DNA of 64,000 nucleotides from the NCBI RefSeq assembly GCF_002858765.1, contig NZ_PJRP01000011.1, positions 177,060 through 241,059 on the forward strand, written 5' to 3'. The position numbers and the translations under genes were made by a program. Below are positions 17,486 to 26,583 of the stretch, in pieces. Position 1 is the stretch's first letter, and each line of letters starts with the position of its first letter. Source of the stretch: Cupriavidus pauculus. GTDB taxonomy: Bacteria; Pseudomonadota; Gammaproteobacteria; Burkholderiales; Burkholderiaceae. Below the pieces are notes generated by a model that was not told the DNA's origin, did not search any database, and worked only from the letters and a program-made list of their open reading frames with translations.

Positions 17486-18630
17486 CAGGCGGCTTCCTCG
17501 GCTTCCTTGACGGCATAGATACGGAGTTTCATGCCATGGGCGTTGGCCATGCGGGCCTCAAAGGCGCGGATCTCGGGCGTGATGCCGACGCCGCGGAATC
17601 CGCCGCGCACGCAGGCGGCGTCCACGTCCTTGTAGGCATCGAGCCAGCCCAGCGGCAGCGGTTGCGCCTGTGGCAGCGACAGCCACAGGCGGAACAGATG
17701 GCGTTTGCGCTCTGGCTCCGGGTGGTCCTCGTACTCGGTGCGCGAATGCAGCACGATATGGTTGTTCAACAACTGGATGTCGCCCGGCTGCAAGTCCATG
17801 TCATAGCGCAGGTCCTCGCGCGCCAGCAACGCGTCGAACAGGTCGAGCGCCTCGGTCTGTTGCGGCGACAGGCGCGGCACGTCGGGGAAGGTGGCCTGCG
17901 CGCCCTTGATGTGATTACGGATGTGGCGGCAGGCAAATTGCCCGTCGCGCACGCCAAAGATTGGGGCCGCGTACCACGGCGCTTCCTCAGGGGCCTGTTC
18001 GCCTTGCCGGCTGAAGATCATCGGCTTGTACAACTCGGCGGCCAGGTCCGGGCGCAGCCGCACCATCTCGTTGTGGGCGGCAATCGAGCTGGTGATCAGG
18101 CTGGAGCCGCCCGCCTTTGCCGTGCGCACGCAGAACAGTCCCACCATGTCGCTGCCATCGGCATGGAAGTCCAGGCCCGAGCGCGTGTTGTAGCCCCGTC
18201 CCGTGCTGGAGCGATAGGTGCCGCCCGCATCGCGCACGTCCGACACGAACTGGCTCATCTTGCCTTGCGGGCGTGCCACGCCCAGCAGCAGGCCAATGCC
18301 CCAGAACAGCTTGCGCAGGGCATCGGTATCCCACCGATCGACCGGGAAACCGCGCAGCAGCTTGACGCCGAAACCGCCCTGGGTTTCGTCGATCAGGGCC
18401 ACCAGGCGGCGGCGCACGCGTGCATCGAGCGGAAAATCTTCGATCGACATGTCGAACATGTCCTTGCCGGTGGCCAGCGCATGGCGCAGCGCGTGTTCGA
18501 GCGCCGCGACTTCATCGGCGCTCAGCACGTGAATCCAGCTTTGGTCGCGTTCCATGTCGGCGCGCGTCCAGCCTCCCGTGACCGGGCGAATGGTATCGAT
18601 GGAGGGAATGTCGTTCGTGGTCGTGTTCAT
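17485..18630 (-). CDS. TauD/TfdA-family Fe(II)/2-oxoglutarate-type dioxygenase
   Basis: A 381-residue protein with the 2-His-1-carboxylate metal site: His and Asp in LDFHADGSDMVGLF near residue 155, and the distal His in NNHIVLHSRTEYED near 300. Family members hydroxylate or decarboxylate small acids (taurine, 2,4-D, gamma-butyrobetaine). It sits between the Bug receptor and a KKCGH lyase and may hydroxylate the imported acid before cleavage, which is inference. MNTTTN is the first Met; the stop is shared with the start of the lyase. Confidence 0.88.
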   Translation of the reverse strand: MNTTTNDIPSIDTIRPVTGGWTRADMERDQSWIHVLSADEVAALEHALRHALATGKDMFDMSIEDFPLDARVRRRLVALIDETQGGFGVKLLRGFPVDRWDTDALRKLFWGIGLLLGVARPQGKMSQFVSDVRDAGGTYRSSTGRGYNTRSGLDFHADGSDMVGLFCVRTAKAGGSSLITSSIAAHNEMVRLRPDLAAELYKPMIFSRQGEQAPEEAPWYAAPIFGVRDGQFACRHIRNHIKGAQATFPDVPRLSPQQTEALDLFDALLAREDLRYDMDLQPGDIQLLNNHIVLHSRTEYEDHPEPERKRHLFRLWLSLPQAQPLPLGWLDAYKDVDAACVRGGFRGVGITPEIRAFEARMANAHGMKLRIYAVKEAEEAA

Positions 18631-18641
18631 ATGCGCTTATC

Positions 18642-19601
18642 TCACTCCGCTTGCAGGTTGACTTCCTTGGCCAGGCGTTGCCAGAACTCAAAATCCTTCT
18701 TCACCTGGACGTTGAATTCGTCCACCGACTGGGCGACTGGCGTGGCGGCCTGCTCGGCCAGGATTTCCTTCATTTCCGGCGCCATCACGATGTCGTGCAC
18801 CTCCTTCTGCATGCGCTCCAGCGCTGCCTTGGGCGTCTTCGCCGGGGCATAGAGGCTGTAGGACGTGTAGACCTCGAAGTCCTTCATGCCGGATTCGATC
18901 ATGGTCGGTACGTTGGGCAGGGCGGGGGAGCGCTGCGCGCCGGTCACCGCCAGTGGGCGCAGCTTGCCGGACGTAATGAATGGCTTGGCGGTCAGCACGC
19001 TGGTGACGCCAACGGTGGTCACGCCGCCAATCACGTCGGTCATCAGCGGTGCGCCACCCTTGTAGGCCACGTTGACCATGTCCAGGTGCTGATATTTGTT
19101 GTACATCTCGCCCACCAGCTTGGTCATGTTCTCGGAGCTCCCGTAGGAATACTTGTCGGGCTTCGCCTTGACATGCCTGGCGAATTCCACCGCGTTCGTG
19201 GCCGGGAACGTGCTCTGCGTGACGAACACCAGCGGCGACTTGCACACCATCGTGACGCCGATCAGGTCGGTGAACGTGTCGTACGGCATCTTCTTGTACA
19301 GGATCGGGTTCAGCAGATGCGTGTTCACCACCAGCACGTAGGTGTGGCCGTCAGGCGCCGACTTGGCGACGAAATCTGTGCCGATGATGCCGTTGGCGCC
19401 CGGGCGGTTGTCCACCATCACCGGCTGCTTGAGCCGCGGTGTCAGTCGCTCCGCCAGGCGGCGGGCCACGATGTCGGTGCCACCGCCTGCCGAGTACGGC
19501 ACGACGATCCGCACCGGCTTGTCTGGAAATTCGGCTCGGGCGGGCACGGCTAGCACCGCCAGTCCAAGAGCCATCAGCGTGAGTGTCTGTGGGGCGAACA
19601 T
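18642..19601 (-). CDS. Bug-type periplasmic substrate-binding receptor (TTT family), copy 1
   Basis: A 319-residue periplasmic receptor. The signal peptide is LTLMALGLAVLAVPARA, followed by the family signature FPDKPVRIVVPYSAGGGTDIVARRLAERL. Bug proteins bind carboxylates or amides and feed TctAB membrane transporters or sensors. The start at 19601 has GAGGAGA upstream; the longer frame to 19739 runs through the operator region and is not used. No tctA/tctB gene is in the window, so it may work with a distant transporter. It heads the minus-strand catabolic operon. Confidence 0.92.
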   Translation of the reverse strand: MFAPQTLTLMALGLAVLAVPARAEFPDKPVRIVVPYSAGGGTDIVARRLAERLTPRLKQPVMVDNRPGANGIIGTDFVAKSAPDGHTYVLVVNTHLLNPILYKKMPYDTFTDLIGVTMVCKSPLVFVTQSTFPATNAVEFARHVKAKPDKYSYGSSENMTKLVGEMYNKYQHLDMVNVAYKGGAPLMTDVIGGVTTVGVTSVLTAKPFITSGKLRPLAVTGAQRSPALPNVPTMIESGMKDFEVYTSYSLYAPAKTPKAALERMQKEVHDIVMAPEMKEILAEQAATPVAQSVDEFNVQVKKDFEFWQRLAKEVNLQAE

Positions 19602-19681
19602 GCGTTTGTCTCCTCTTTCCTGCGACGTAAAAACGTCCAGCTCTGCGGCCGGACCGGAATCGTCGTGTCCGTATTTATTCT

Positions 19682-19695
19682 TTTGTCCGGACAAA
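19682..19695. promoter_or_regulatory. Perfect 14-bp palindrome, GntR-like operator
   Basis: TTTGTCCGGACAAA is fully self-complementary and lies 80 bp before the minus-strand receptor start. GntR-family repressors typically bind short TTGT...ACAA dyads, so the regulator at 14446-15258 is the likely binder. Confidence 0.55.
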
Positions 19696-19802
19696 TCGTG
19701 ATACAAGCATAGGAAGCCGGTCCTGCGCTCGCAAGGCAACCGGGCTCGGTGCTTTCCCTAGGGCGCCTCCCTGTCGTGATTTCTGCGGGAAAACACTGAG
19801 TT

Positions 19803-19842
19803 TGCATACGAATGCAAGAAAACTAATCTGCATACGTATGCA
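19803..19842. promoter_or_regulatory. Tandem pair of LacI-type operators
   Basis: TGCATACGAATGCA (19803-19816, one central mismatch) and TGCATACGTATGCA (19829-19842, perfect) share the same half-site. Their centres are 26 bp apart, just 22 bases before the HisD-like start. A LacI-family repressor is encoded third in the operon they precede, so autoregulation is likely. Confidence 0.7.
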
Positions 19843-19863
19843 CAACCCCACACGGAACTTCCC

Positions 19864-21186
19864 ATGATTCGTTACCTCAAGCGTGGCCGCGACGTTCAGG
19901 CGCGCGCCGACGACGACACCGCCGTTCGCCACACCGTTGAAGGCATCATCCGCGACATCGAGACGCGCGGCGATGCCGCCGTGCGCGAGTACAGCAAGAA
20001 GTTCGATAACTGGGAGCCGCAGGACTTCCGTCTGTCGGACGCCGCGATCGAACGCGCGATGAAGAGCCTGTCGGCACGCGAACTGGAAGACATCCGGTTT
20101 GCCCAGGCCCAGGTCCGCAACTTTGCCCAGATCCAGCGCGACTCCATGCTGGACGTGGAAGTCGAAACCCGGCCCGGCGTGTTCCTCGGCCACCGCCACG
20201 TGCCGATCAACGCCGTCGGCTGCTACATCCCGGGGGGCAAGTATCCGCTGCTGGCCTCGGCGCACATGAGCGTGCTGACGGCGAAGGTGGCCGGGGTCAA
20301 GCGGGTGGTCGCGACAGCGCCGCCGTTCCACGGCGAGCCGCATCCCGCCATCGTGGCAGCCATGCACATGGCCGGCGCAGACGAGATTCTGGTACTGGGC
20401 GGCGTGCAGGCCGTGGTGGCGATGGCGGTCGGGACGTCCAGCATCGCGCCCGTGGACATGCTGGTCGGCCCGGGCAACATGTTTGTGGCCGAGGCCAAAC
20501 GCCAGTTGTTTGGCCGCGTTGGCATCGACCTGTTCGCGGGTCCCACCGAGACGCTGGTGATTGCCGATGACTCGGTCGACGGCGAAATCTGCGCGGTCGA
20601 CCTGCTGGGCCAGGCCGAGCACGGCCTGACCTCGCCGGCCGTGTTGCTCACGGATAGCGAAGCGCTCGCGCACGCCACGATGGCGGAGATCGAGCGGCAG
20701 CTCAAGATCCTCCCCACGGCGCAGATCGCCGCGAAGGCCTGGGCCGATTTTGGTGAGGTGATCGTCTGCGATTCGCGCGAGGAGATGCTCCAGAAGGCTG
20801 ACGAAATCGCTTCCGAGCACGTGCAGGTGATGACCCGCGATCCGGACTGGTTCTTGAACAACATGACGAACTACGGCGCACTGTTCCTGGGGCCGCGCAC
20901 CAACGTGGCCTATGGCGACAAGGTGATCGGCACCAACCACACCCTGCCGACCAACAAGGCCGCGCGCTACACCGGCGGGCTGTGGGTCGGCAAGTTTTTG
21001 AAGACCTGTACGTTCCAGCGCGTGACCACGGACGCCGCCAGCGCGGAAATCGGCGAATACTGCTCGCGCCTGTGCCACATGGAGAACTTTGCCGGCCATG
21101 GCGAGCAGGCCAATATCCGCGTGCGCCGCTATGGCAACCGTCCGGACGTGCCGTGGTACGAGCCGGTGCCGGAGCTGCAGCCGTGA
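19864..21186 (+). CDS. HisD-family dehydrogenase (histidinol/sulfopropanediol dehydrogenase-like)
   Basis: A 440-residue NAD-dependent, zinc-requiring alcohol-to-acid dehydrogenase of the HisD superfamily. GPGNMFVAEAKRQLFG (about 201-216) and IDLFAGPTE follow family patterns, as does the distal TNHTLPTNKAARYTGGLW. It sits among catabolic genes, not his genes, so it is more likely a catabolic paralogue such as HpsN, which oxidises 2,3-dihydroxypropanesulfonate. The actual substrate is unknown. It is first in an operon preceded by LacI-type operators; its stop overlaps the GTG of the next gene. Confidence 0.88.
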   Translation: MIRYLKRGRDVQARADDDTAVRHTVEGIIRDIETRGDAAVREYSKKFDNWEPQDFRLSDAAIERAMKSLSARELEDIRFAQAQVRNFAQIQRDSMLDVEVETRPGVFLGHRHVPINAVGCYIPGGKYPLLASAHMSVLTAKVAGVKRVVATAPPFHGEPHPAIVAAMHMAGADEILVLGGVQAVVAMAVGTSSIAPVDMLVGPGNMFVAEAKRQLFGRVGIDLFAGPTETLVIADDSVDGEICAVDLLGQAEHGLTSPAVLLTDSEALAHATMAEIERQLKILPTAQIAAKAWADFGEVIVCDSREEMLQKADEIASEHVQVMTRDPDWFLNNMTNYGALFLGPRTNVAYGDKVIGTNHTLPTNKAARYTGGLWVGKFLKTCTFQRVTTDAASAEIGEYCSRLCHMENFAGHGEQANIRVRRYGNRPDVPWYEPVPELQP

Positions 21187-21986
21187 CATCGGTGACACCC
21201 GTGACGCCAGTGCCCCCCGTGACGTCACTGCAGGCGTTTGGCGGCTTTCGCCTGGACGGTAAGCGTGCACTCGTCACGGGTGGCGGCCGCGGTCTGGGGC
21301 TCGCGGCGGGTGTGGCACTGGCGCAGGCCGGTGCCGAGGTGACCCTCGCCGCCCGATCCGGTGCCGAACTGGAGGCCGCCTGTGCCGCAATCCGCGGGCA
21401 GGGCGCAAGCGCCGACTTCCTGGTGCTTGACGTGACCGATCCGGTAGCGGTCCAGCACGCGATCGGCAGCCGCCCGCCGTTTCAGATCCTGGTCAACAAC
21501 GCGGGGATGAACCGGCCGAAGCTGCTGACCGACACCGCCGACGAAGACATTGATGCGGTCTTTGCGCTCAACGTGAAGGCCACCTTCTATGTGTCGCGCG
21601 AGGTCGCGCGCAGCCTGCAGGCGGCGGGTTTGCCGGGATCGATCATCAATGTCTCGTCGCAGATGGGGCATGTGGGCAGCCCGCGGCGCACGCTGTACTG
21701 TGCCAGCAAGCATGCAGTGGAAGGCATGAGCAAGGCGCTGGCCTGGGAGCTTGGCCCGGCGGGCATCCGGGTCAATACGCTGTGTCCGACCTTTATCGAA
21801 ACGACGCTCACCGCGCCGATGTTCGAGGACCCGTCTTTCCGCCGCTTCGTGCTCGACAAGATCGCGCTGGGCCGACTGGGCCGGATCGACGAGGTAATGG
21901 GCCCGGTGGTGTTCCTCGCCAGCGACGCTTCCAGCCTGATGACGGGCAGCGCGCTGATGCTCGACGGCGGGTGGACGGCAGCATGA
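21183..21986 (+). CDS. SDR-family oxidoreductase
   Basis: A 267-residue short-chain dehydrogenase: TGGGRGLGLA cofactor loop near residue 33, NNAG near 108, active-site YCASK near 175 and C-terminal MLDGGW. The start is a GTG overlapping the previous stop (GTGA), and the longer upstream frame is a shadow of the HisD-like gene. It has an odd N-terminus, MTSVTPVTPVPPVTSLQAF, a Thr/Val/Pro repeat not common in the family. It is coupled to the LacI gene by ATGA. Confidence 0.88.
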   Translation: MTSVTPVTPVPPVTSLQAFGGFRLDGKRALVTGGGRGLGLAAGVALAQAGAEVTLAARSGAELEAACAAIRGQGASADFLVLDVTDPVAVQHAIGSRPPFQILVNNAGMNRPKLLTDTADEDIDAVFALNVKATFYVSREVARSLQAAGLPGSIINVSSQMGHVGSPRRTLYCASKHAVEGMSKALAWELGPAGIRVNTLCPTFIETTLTAPMFEDPSFRRFVLDKIALGRLGRIDEVMGPVVFLASDASSLMTGSALMLDGGWTAA

Positions 21987-23038
21987 AGAAGGTCACCGCC
22001 CACGATGTAGCCCGCCTGGCGGAAGTCTCGCAGTCCGCTGTCAGCCGCACATTCACGCCCGGCGCCAGCGTGGCGCCGGAAACACGCGAACGCATCGAGA
22101 CGGCGGCGCGCAAGCTGGGCTACCGGCCGAACGCCATCGCGCGCAGCCTGATCACGCGTCGCAGCCGCATCATCGGGCTGGTGATGAGCTATCTGGAAAA
22201 CCAGTTCTATCCGGTGGTCATCGAGCGGCTGTGTCAGGCACTGCAGCAGGACGGCTATCACGTGCTGCTGTTCATCAGCCAGACGGAAGAGGCCGACGAC
22301 GTGTTGACGGACATCCTGCAGTACCAGGTCGATGGCATCGTCATGGCGTCTACAACGCTGTCGTCGGCGCTGGCCAACGACTGCATCAACGCCGGGATTC
22401 CCGTGGTGCTGTTCAATCGCGTGGCGCAGATGGGCGCCATGGGCGCTTATTCCACCAGTTCGGTGACCTCACAGAATCGGGAAGGCGGGCGCATGGTCGG
22501 CGACATGCTGGTGCGCAGCGGCCACCGCCGCATCGCTTGGCTGGCCGGCGCGGAGAACGCGTCAACCAGCCGCGACCGGGAAGCCGGGCTGCGCGACGCG
22601 CTGGCTGCGGCAGGCCTGCCGCTACACGCCCGCGCGGTTGGCCATTACGACTTTGGCGAAGCGCGGCGCGCCGTGCTCGCGTTGTTTCAACACCCCGAAA
22701 ACCGGCCGGATGCGCTCTTCGCCGCCAACGATCACATGGCTATCGCGGCACTGGAAACCCTGCGTGTCGAACTGGGCATGCAGGTGCCGCGTGATGTGTC
22801 CGTGGTGGGCTTCGACAACGTGCCGCAGGCCGCATGGCCGTCGTTTGATCTGACGACCGTACAGCAGGATATCGAAAAGATGGTGGATGCCACGCGCACC
22901 TTGCTGTTCGACCAGATCGGCGGTCAGGTCATGGCACGCAGCGTCGATGTGCCGTGCGTGCTTGTCGAACGCGGCACCGTGCGCGTACGCGACGCCATCG
23001 CTGGCGCGCCAGCTACCAGGAAACGCAAGACAACATGA
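21983..23038 (+). CDS. LacI-family transcriptional repressor
   Basis: A 351-residue LacI/GalR protein: helix-turn-helix VTAHDVARLAEVSQSAVSRTF at the N-terminus, hinge helix PNAIARSLITRRS, and a periplasmic-binding-protein-like effector domain (FAANDHMAIAALETLR, VSVVGFDNVP). It presumably represses this operon through the two TGCATACG-type operators at 19803-19842. It is translated by overlap with both neighbours (ATGA at each end), so its level is tied to operon expression, a negative feedback layout. Confidence 0.92.
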   Translation: MKKVTAHDVARLAEVSQSAVSRTFTPGASVAPETRERIETAARKLGYRPNAIARSLITRRSRIIGLVMSYLENQFYPVVIERLCQALQQDGYHVLLFISQTEEADDVLTDILQYQVDGIVMASTTLSSALANDCINAGIPVVLFNRVAQMGAMGAYSTSSVTSQNREGGRMVGDMLVRSGHRRIAWLAGAENASTSRDREAGLRDALAAAGLPLHARAVGHYDFGEARRAVLALFQHPENRPDALFAANDHMAIAALETLRVELGMQVPRDVSVVGFDNVPQAAWPSFDLTTVQQDIEKMVDATRTLLFDQIGGQVMARSVDVPCVLVERGTVRVRDAIAGAPATRKRKTT

Positions 23039-24009
23039 TCGACACACTTGATATCGAGGCGCTCTGCGCCGGTCGCCATGTCGCCATCGTAGGCGCCGGG
23101 TTGGTAGGCGCAGGATGGGCGATTGTGTTCGCCCGTGCCGGTCTGAACGTCAGGATGTTCGACGCCAACGCCGACATCACGCGCCGCGCGGTGCCGCTCA
23201 TCGAAGCGCAACTGGAAGGCTTGCGCCGGCACGGACTGATCGACGAGGCCCCGGCGACCGTGCTGTCCCGCATCACGCCCGTTGCTACGCTGCCCGAGGC
23301 CGTGGACGGCGCAGCCTATGTGCAGGAGTCGGTGCTCGAACGCGTCGACGTAAAGCGGCAACTGATGGTGGAACTCGATGCGCTGGCTGCGCCCGATACG
23401 GTCGTGGGCAGTTCCACGTCCGGTATCCCCGGCTCCGCCTTCGCGTTGGGGCTGTCGATCTCGCCGCGCGTGCTGATCGCGCATCCGGTGAACCCGCCGT
23501 ACCTGGTGCCGGTGGTTGAGCTGGTGCCGTCGCCGGAGACGGCAGCGCGCACCGTCGAATTCGCTGACGCATTGATGCGGGGCGTCGGTCAGGTCGTGGT
23601 CCATGTCCGCAAGGAAGTGGAGGGCTTCGTCCTGAACCGGCTGCAGGCCGTGCTGCTGCGAGAAGCCTGGGCGCTGGTGGAAGAAGGCGTTGCCAGTTGC
23701 GAGGACGTCGACAAGACCATCCGCGACGGCCTGGGCTGGCGCTGGTCGTTTATGGGGCCGTTCGAGACCATCGACCTGAATGCGCCCGGCGGGGTGGCCG
23801 ACTATGCGGTGCGGCTGGGCCCGCTGTACCAGCGCATAGCGCAGTCGCGCGGGCATGACGCGCCGTGGGACGTGGACCTGATTCGGCAGGTGGAGTCGCA
23901 TCGCCGCGAGCGCCTGTCACAGGCCGACCTCGAAGCCCGGCGGGCCTGGCGAGACGAGCGTCTGATGGAATTTGCCGCCAGCCGTCTCGCCCAAGCGCCG
24001 CCGGTTTGA
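23035..24009 (+). CDS. 3-hydroxyacyl-CoA dehydrogenase-family dehydrogenase
   Basis: A 324-residue NAD-dependent dehydrogenase: Rossmann motif VAIVGAGLVGAGWAIVFARAG near residue 18, HPVNPPYLVPVVELVPSPET near 150 and the helical C-terminal domain. The single-domain, ~320-residue form matches L-carnitine and L-gulonate dehydrogenases better than fatty acid beta-oxidation enzymes. It likely oxidises a beta-hydroxy acid. It overlaps the LacI stop by four bases. Confidence 0.88.
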   Translation: MIDTLDIEALCAGRHVAIVGAGLVGAGWAIVFARAGLNVRMFDANADITRRAVPLIEAQLEGLRRHGLIDEAPATVLSRITPVATLPEAVDGAAYVQESVLERVDVKRQLMVELDALAAPDTVVGSSTSGIPGSAFALGLSISPRVLIAHPVNPPYLVPVVELVPSPETAARTVEFADALMRGVGQVVVHVRKEVEGFVLNRLQAVLLREAWALVEEGVASCEDVDKTIRDGLGWRWSFMGPFETIDLNAPGGVADYAVRLGPLYQRIAQSRGHDAPWDVDLIRQVESHRRERLSQADLEARRAWRDERLMEFAASRLAQAPPV

Positions 24010-24108
24010 ATCGCCCCTGTTTGAAGTTCAACTGAAGATCGTCATAAGAAGAGGCACGCCGATGCCTTCCCCCTTTCCGCCCCCCAGCAAGATCGGAGAC
24101 ACATTACC

Positions 24109-25110
24109 GTGAAACAGCCTCTCACCCCGTCCGCACACACTCGCCGTCGCCTGCTGGGCGCAACACTGGCGCTGGCCGCATGTATCACGCCTGCTGCACA
24201 CGCACAGGGCGACTATCCCAGCAAACCAATTCGGCTGATCGTGCCGTTCGCCAATGCGGGCGTGACCGATACGAGTGCCCGCATCGTGGCCGAGAAGCTC
24301 GGCCAGCAACTTGGGCAACAGATCGTCGTGGACAACAAGCCCGGCGCGGGCGGCAATATCGGCACGCAGATGGTGGCCAAGGCCGAGCCCGACGGCTACA
24401 CCCTGCTGCTCGGCTACGACGGCACGCTGGTGATCAACCCCAACGTCTATGCGAAGGTACCGTTCGATCCGGTCAAGGATTTCGTGCCGATCGGCAAGAT
24501 CGGAGACGCCGTGCTGCTGATCGCCGCCAATCCGAAGCTGGGCATCAAGACCGTAGCCGACCTGCAGCACTACGCGAAGACGGTGGCAGGGGGCATGTCC
24601 TACGGTAGCGCGGGCAATGGCAGTACGACCCACCTTGCCGGCGAGATGTTCCACCAGCGCACGGGGATCCCGATGACGCATGTGCCATACAAAGGCGGCG
24701 GTCAGGCTCTCCTGGACGTGGTGGGCGGCACGCTGCCTGTGACGTTTGCGGCGGTGACCGGCGCCATGCCGTTCGTCAAGAGCGGCCAGGTCGACGCGGT
24801 GGTGGTGACGTCGCGCCAGCGTGCGCCGTCGCTACCGAACGTCCCGACGCTGATCGAAACCGGCATGAAGGATTTCGAGATCAACTCGTGGGTCGGCCTG
24901 ATGGCGCCAGCCGGCACGCCCAAACCGATCGTCGACAAGCTCAGCGTCGCGTTGCAGAAGGTGCTGAACGACCCGGCCATGCGCGAGCGTCTGGCGTCTC
25001 TGGGCATCGTCGCCACACCGGGCACGCCCGACGCCTACGGGCGCGAAATTGTGCGCGACCTGGCCAAGAACAAGACCATCGTCAAGGCCGCCAATATCAA
25101 GCTGGATTGA
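24109..25110 (+). CDS. Bug-type periplasmic substrate-binding receptor, copy 2
   Basis: A 333-residue receptor with a Tat/Sec-like signal (RRRLLGATLALAACITPAAHA) and the mature start YPSKPIRLIVPFANAGVTDTSARIVAEKL. It starts with GTG; GGAG lies about 13 bases upstream. It differs clearly from copies 1 and 3, so the ligands may differ. It is placed between the 3-hydroxyacyl-CoA dehydrogenase-like gene and the hydro-lyase genes. Confidence 0.92.
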   Translation: MKQPLTPSAHTRRRLLGATLALAACITPAAHAQGDYPSKPIRLIVPFANAGVTDTSARIVAEKLGQQLGQQIVVDNKPGAGGNIGTQMVAKAEPDGYTLLLGYDGTLVINPNVYAKVPFDPVKDFVPIGKIGDAVLLIAANPKLGIKTVADLQHYAKTVAGGMSYGSAGNGSTTHLAGEMFHQRTGIPMTHVPYKGGGQALLDVVGGTLPVTFAAVTGAMPFVKSGQVDAVVVTSRQRAPSLPNVPTLIETGMKDFEINSWVGLMAPAGTPKPIVDKLSVALQKVLNDPAMRERLASLGIVATPGTPDAYGREIVRDLAKNKTIVKAANIKLD

Positions 25111-25179
25111 GCGCTGGTGCTGCGCGGGCGAGATGCCTTGCGCCGCACAGCGGACCTACGACAGAAGTAGCCCCATATC

Positions 25180-26583
25180 ATGACAACCCTATTCGACAAG
25201 ATCTGGGCGGCCCACGTGGTCGCCCGTAACGATGCCGGCGAGGACCTGATCTATATCGACCGGCACCTGGTGCAGGAGGTATCGAGTCCACAAGCGTTTG
25301 CCAGCATGGCTGAATCCGGCCACGTGTTGCGCTCGGCGCCGCGTCATATCGCGGTACAGGATCACAACGTGCCCACCACGGCCGACCGGCTGACGCACAT
25401 CCCCAACGCGGAAAGCCGCGAGCAGATCGCCACACTGCGGCGCAACACGCAGGCCACCGGCATGCGGCTGTTTGACCTGGACCATCCGTTGCAGGGGATC
25501 GTCCATGTCATCGCCCCCGAGCTTGGCTACGTGCTGCCCGGCAGCACCGTGGTCTGCGGCGATTCCCACAGTGCCACGCTCGGCGCCGTGGGCGCGCTGG
25601 CATGGGGTATCGGCACCTCGGAAGTAGCGCACGTCATGAGCACCCAGAGCCTGTGGATGCGCAAGCCGCGCACGATGGGCATCGCCATTTCTGGCGCGCT
25701 GGCCCGGGGCGTCTACGCCAAGGACCTGGCGCTGGCCATCATCCGGCATATTGGTACAAGTGGTGGCAACGGGTTTGGCGTCGAGTACTTCGGACCGACG
25801 GTGCAGGCGTTGTCAATGGAGGCACGGCTGACCCTATGCAACATGACCATCGAGGCGGGCTCGCGCTTCGGCCTGATTGCACCGGACGCGACCACCCTGG
25901 CGTACTTGCGCGACCGTGTGCAGGGTGCCGCCCGTGAGCATTTCGAGCAAGCGGCGCAGGCCTGGGGCGCGCTGAGCACCGACGACACGGCCGAGTTCGA
26001 CCGCAGCGTGGCATTCGATGCGGCCACGGTGGCGCCGCTCGTGACGTGGGGCACGACCCCTGCCGATAGCGCCGGGTTCTCGGGCAGGGTGGGGGATGGC
26101 GCCAGGTTGGAAGAGGCCGCCGAGCGTAACCGGCTGGAAGAGAACCTTGCCTACATGGGGCTGGAAATCGGCCAGGCCTTGTCCTCGGTACCCATCGACG
26201 TGGCTTTCATCGGCTCGTGCACCAACGGCAGGCTGGAAGACCTGCGCGCGGCCGCCGAGGTCGTGCGCGGTCGCCGCGTGGCCTCGAACGTGCGCGCCCT
26301 GGTGGTGCCCGGTTCGGGCAGCGTCAAGCGTGCTGCCGAGGCAGAGGGCCTCGCCCAGGTGTTTGTCGACGCGGGGTTTGAGTGGCGCGAGTCGGGCTGC
26401 TCGATGTGCATCGGCATGAATGGGGACAGTCTGGCGCCGGGTGAACGCTGCGCCTCCACCTCCAACCGCAATTTCGAGAACCGGCAGGGGCAGGGCGGCC
26501 GTACCCACCTGATGAGCCCGGCCGCAGTCGCGGCCTCCGCCCTGCAGGGGCGTCTGACCGATCCCCGGGAGTACCTGGCATGA
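25180..26583 (+). CDS. Aconitase-superfamily hydro-lyase, large subunit (LeuC-like)
   Basis: A 467-residue [4Fe-4S] protein with all three iron-ligand cysteines: one in GSCTNG near residue 347 and two in CSMC near 406-409. The signature VVCGDSHSATLGAVGALAWGIG is present. It pairs with the small subunit that overlaps its stop. Standing apart from leuB and next to a KKCGH lyase, it is more likely a catabolic (de)hydratase, such as a dimethylmaleate hydratase-like or citraconate-type enzyme, than leucine biosynthesis. That is inference from context. Confidence 0.9.
   Translation: MTTLFDKIWAAHVVARNDAGEDLIYIDRHLVQEVSSPQAFASMAESGHVLRSAPRHIAVQDHNVPTTADRLTHIPNAESREQIATLRRNTQATGMRLFDLDHPLQGIVHVIAPELGYVLPGSTVVCGDSHSATLGAVGALAWGIGTSEVAHVMSTQSLWMRKPRTMGIAISGALARGVYAKDLALAIIRHIGTSGGNGFGVEYFGPTVQALSMEARLTLCNMTIEAGSRFGLIAPDATTLAYLRDRVQGAAREHFEQAAQAWGALSTDDTAEFDRSVAFDAATVAPLVTWGTTPADSAGFSGRVGDGARLEEAAERNRLEENLAYMGLEIGQALSSVPIDVAFIGSCTNGRLEDLRAAAEVVRGRRVASNVRALVVPGSGSVKRAAEAEGLAQVFVDAGFEWRESGCSMCIGMNGDSLAPGERCASTSNRNFENRQGQGGRTHLMSPAAVAASALQGRLTDPREYLA

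Noticed and set aside
17536..18852. 438-codon plus-strand open frame
   Set aside because: Antisense to the TauD-like and Bug genes, whose motifs are intact.
19675..21270. 531-codon minus-strand open frame
   Set aside because: Antisense to the HisD-like gene, His/Arg-rich, and crosses the operator region.
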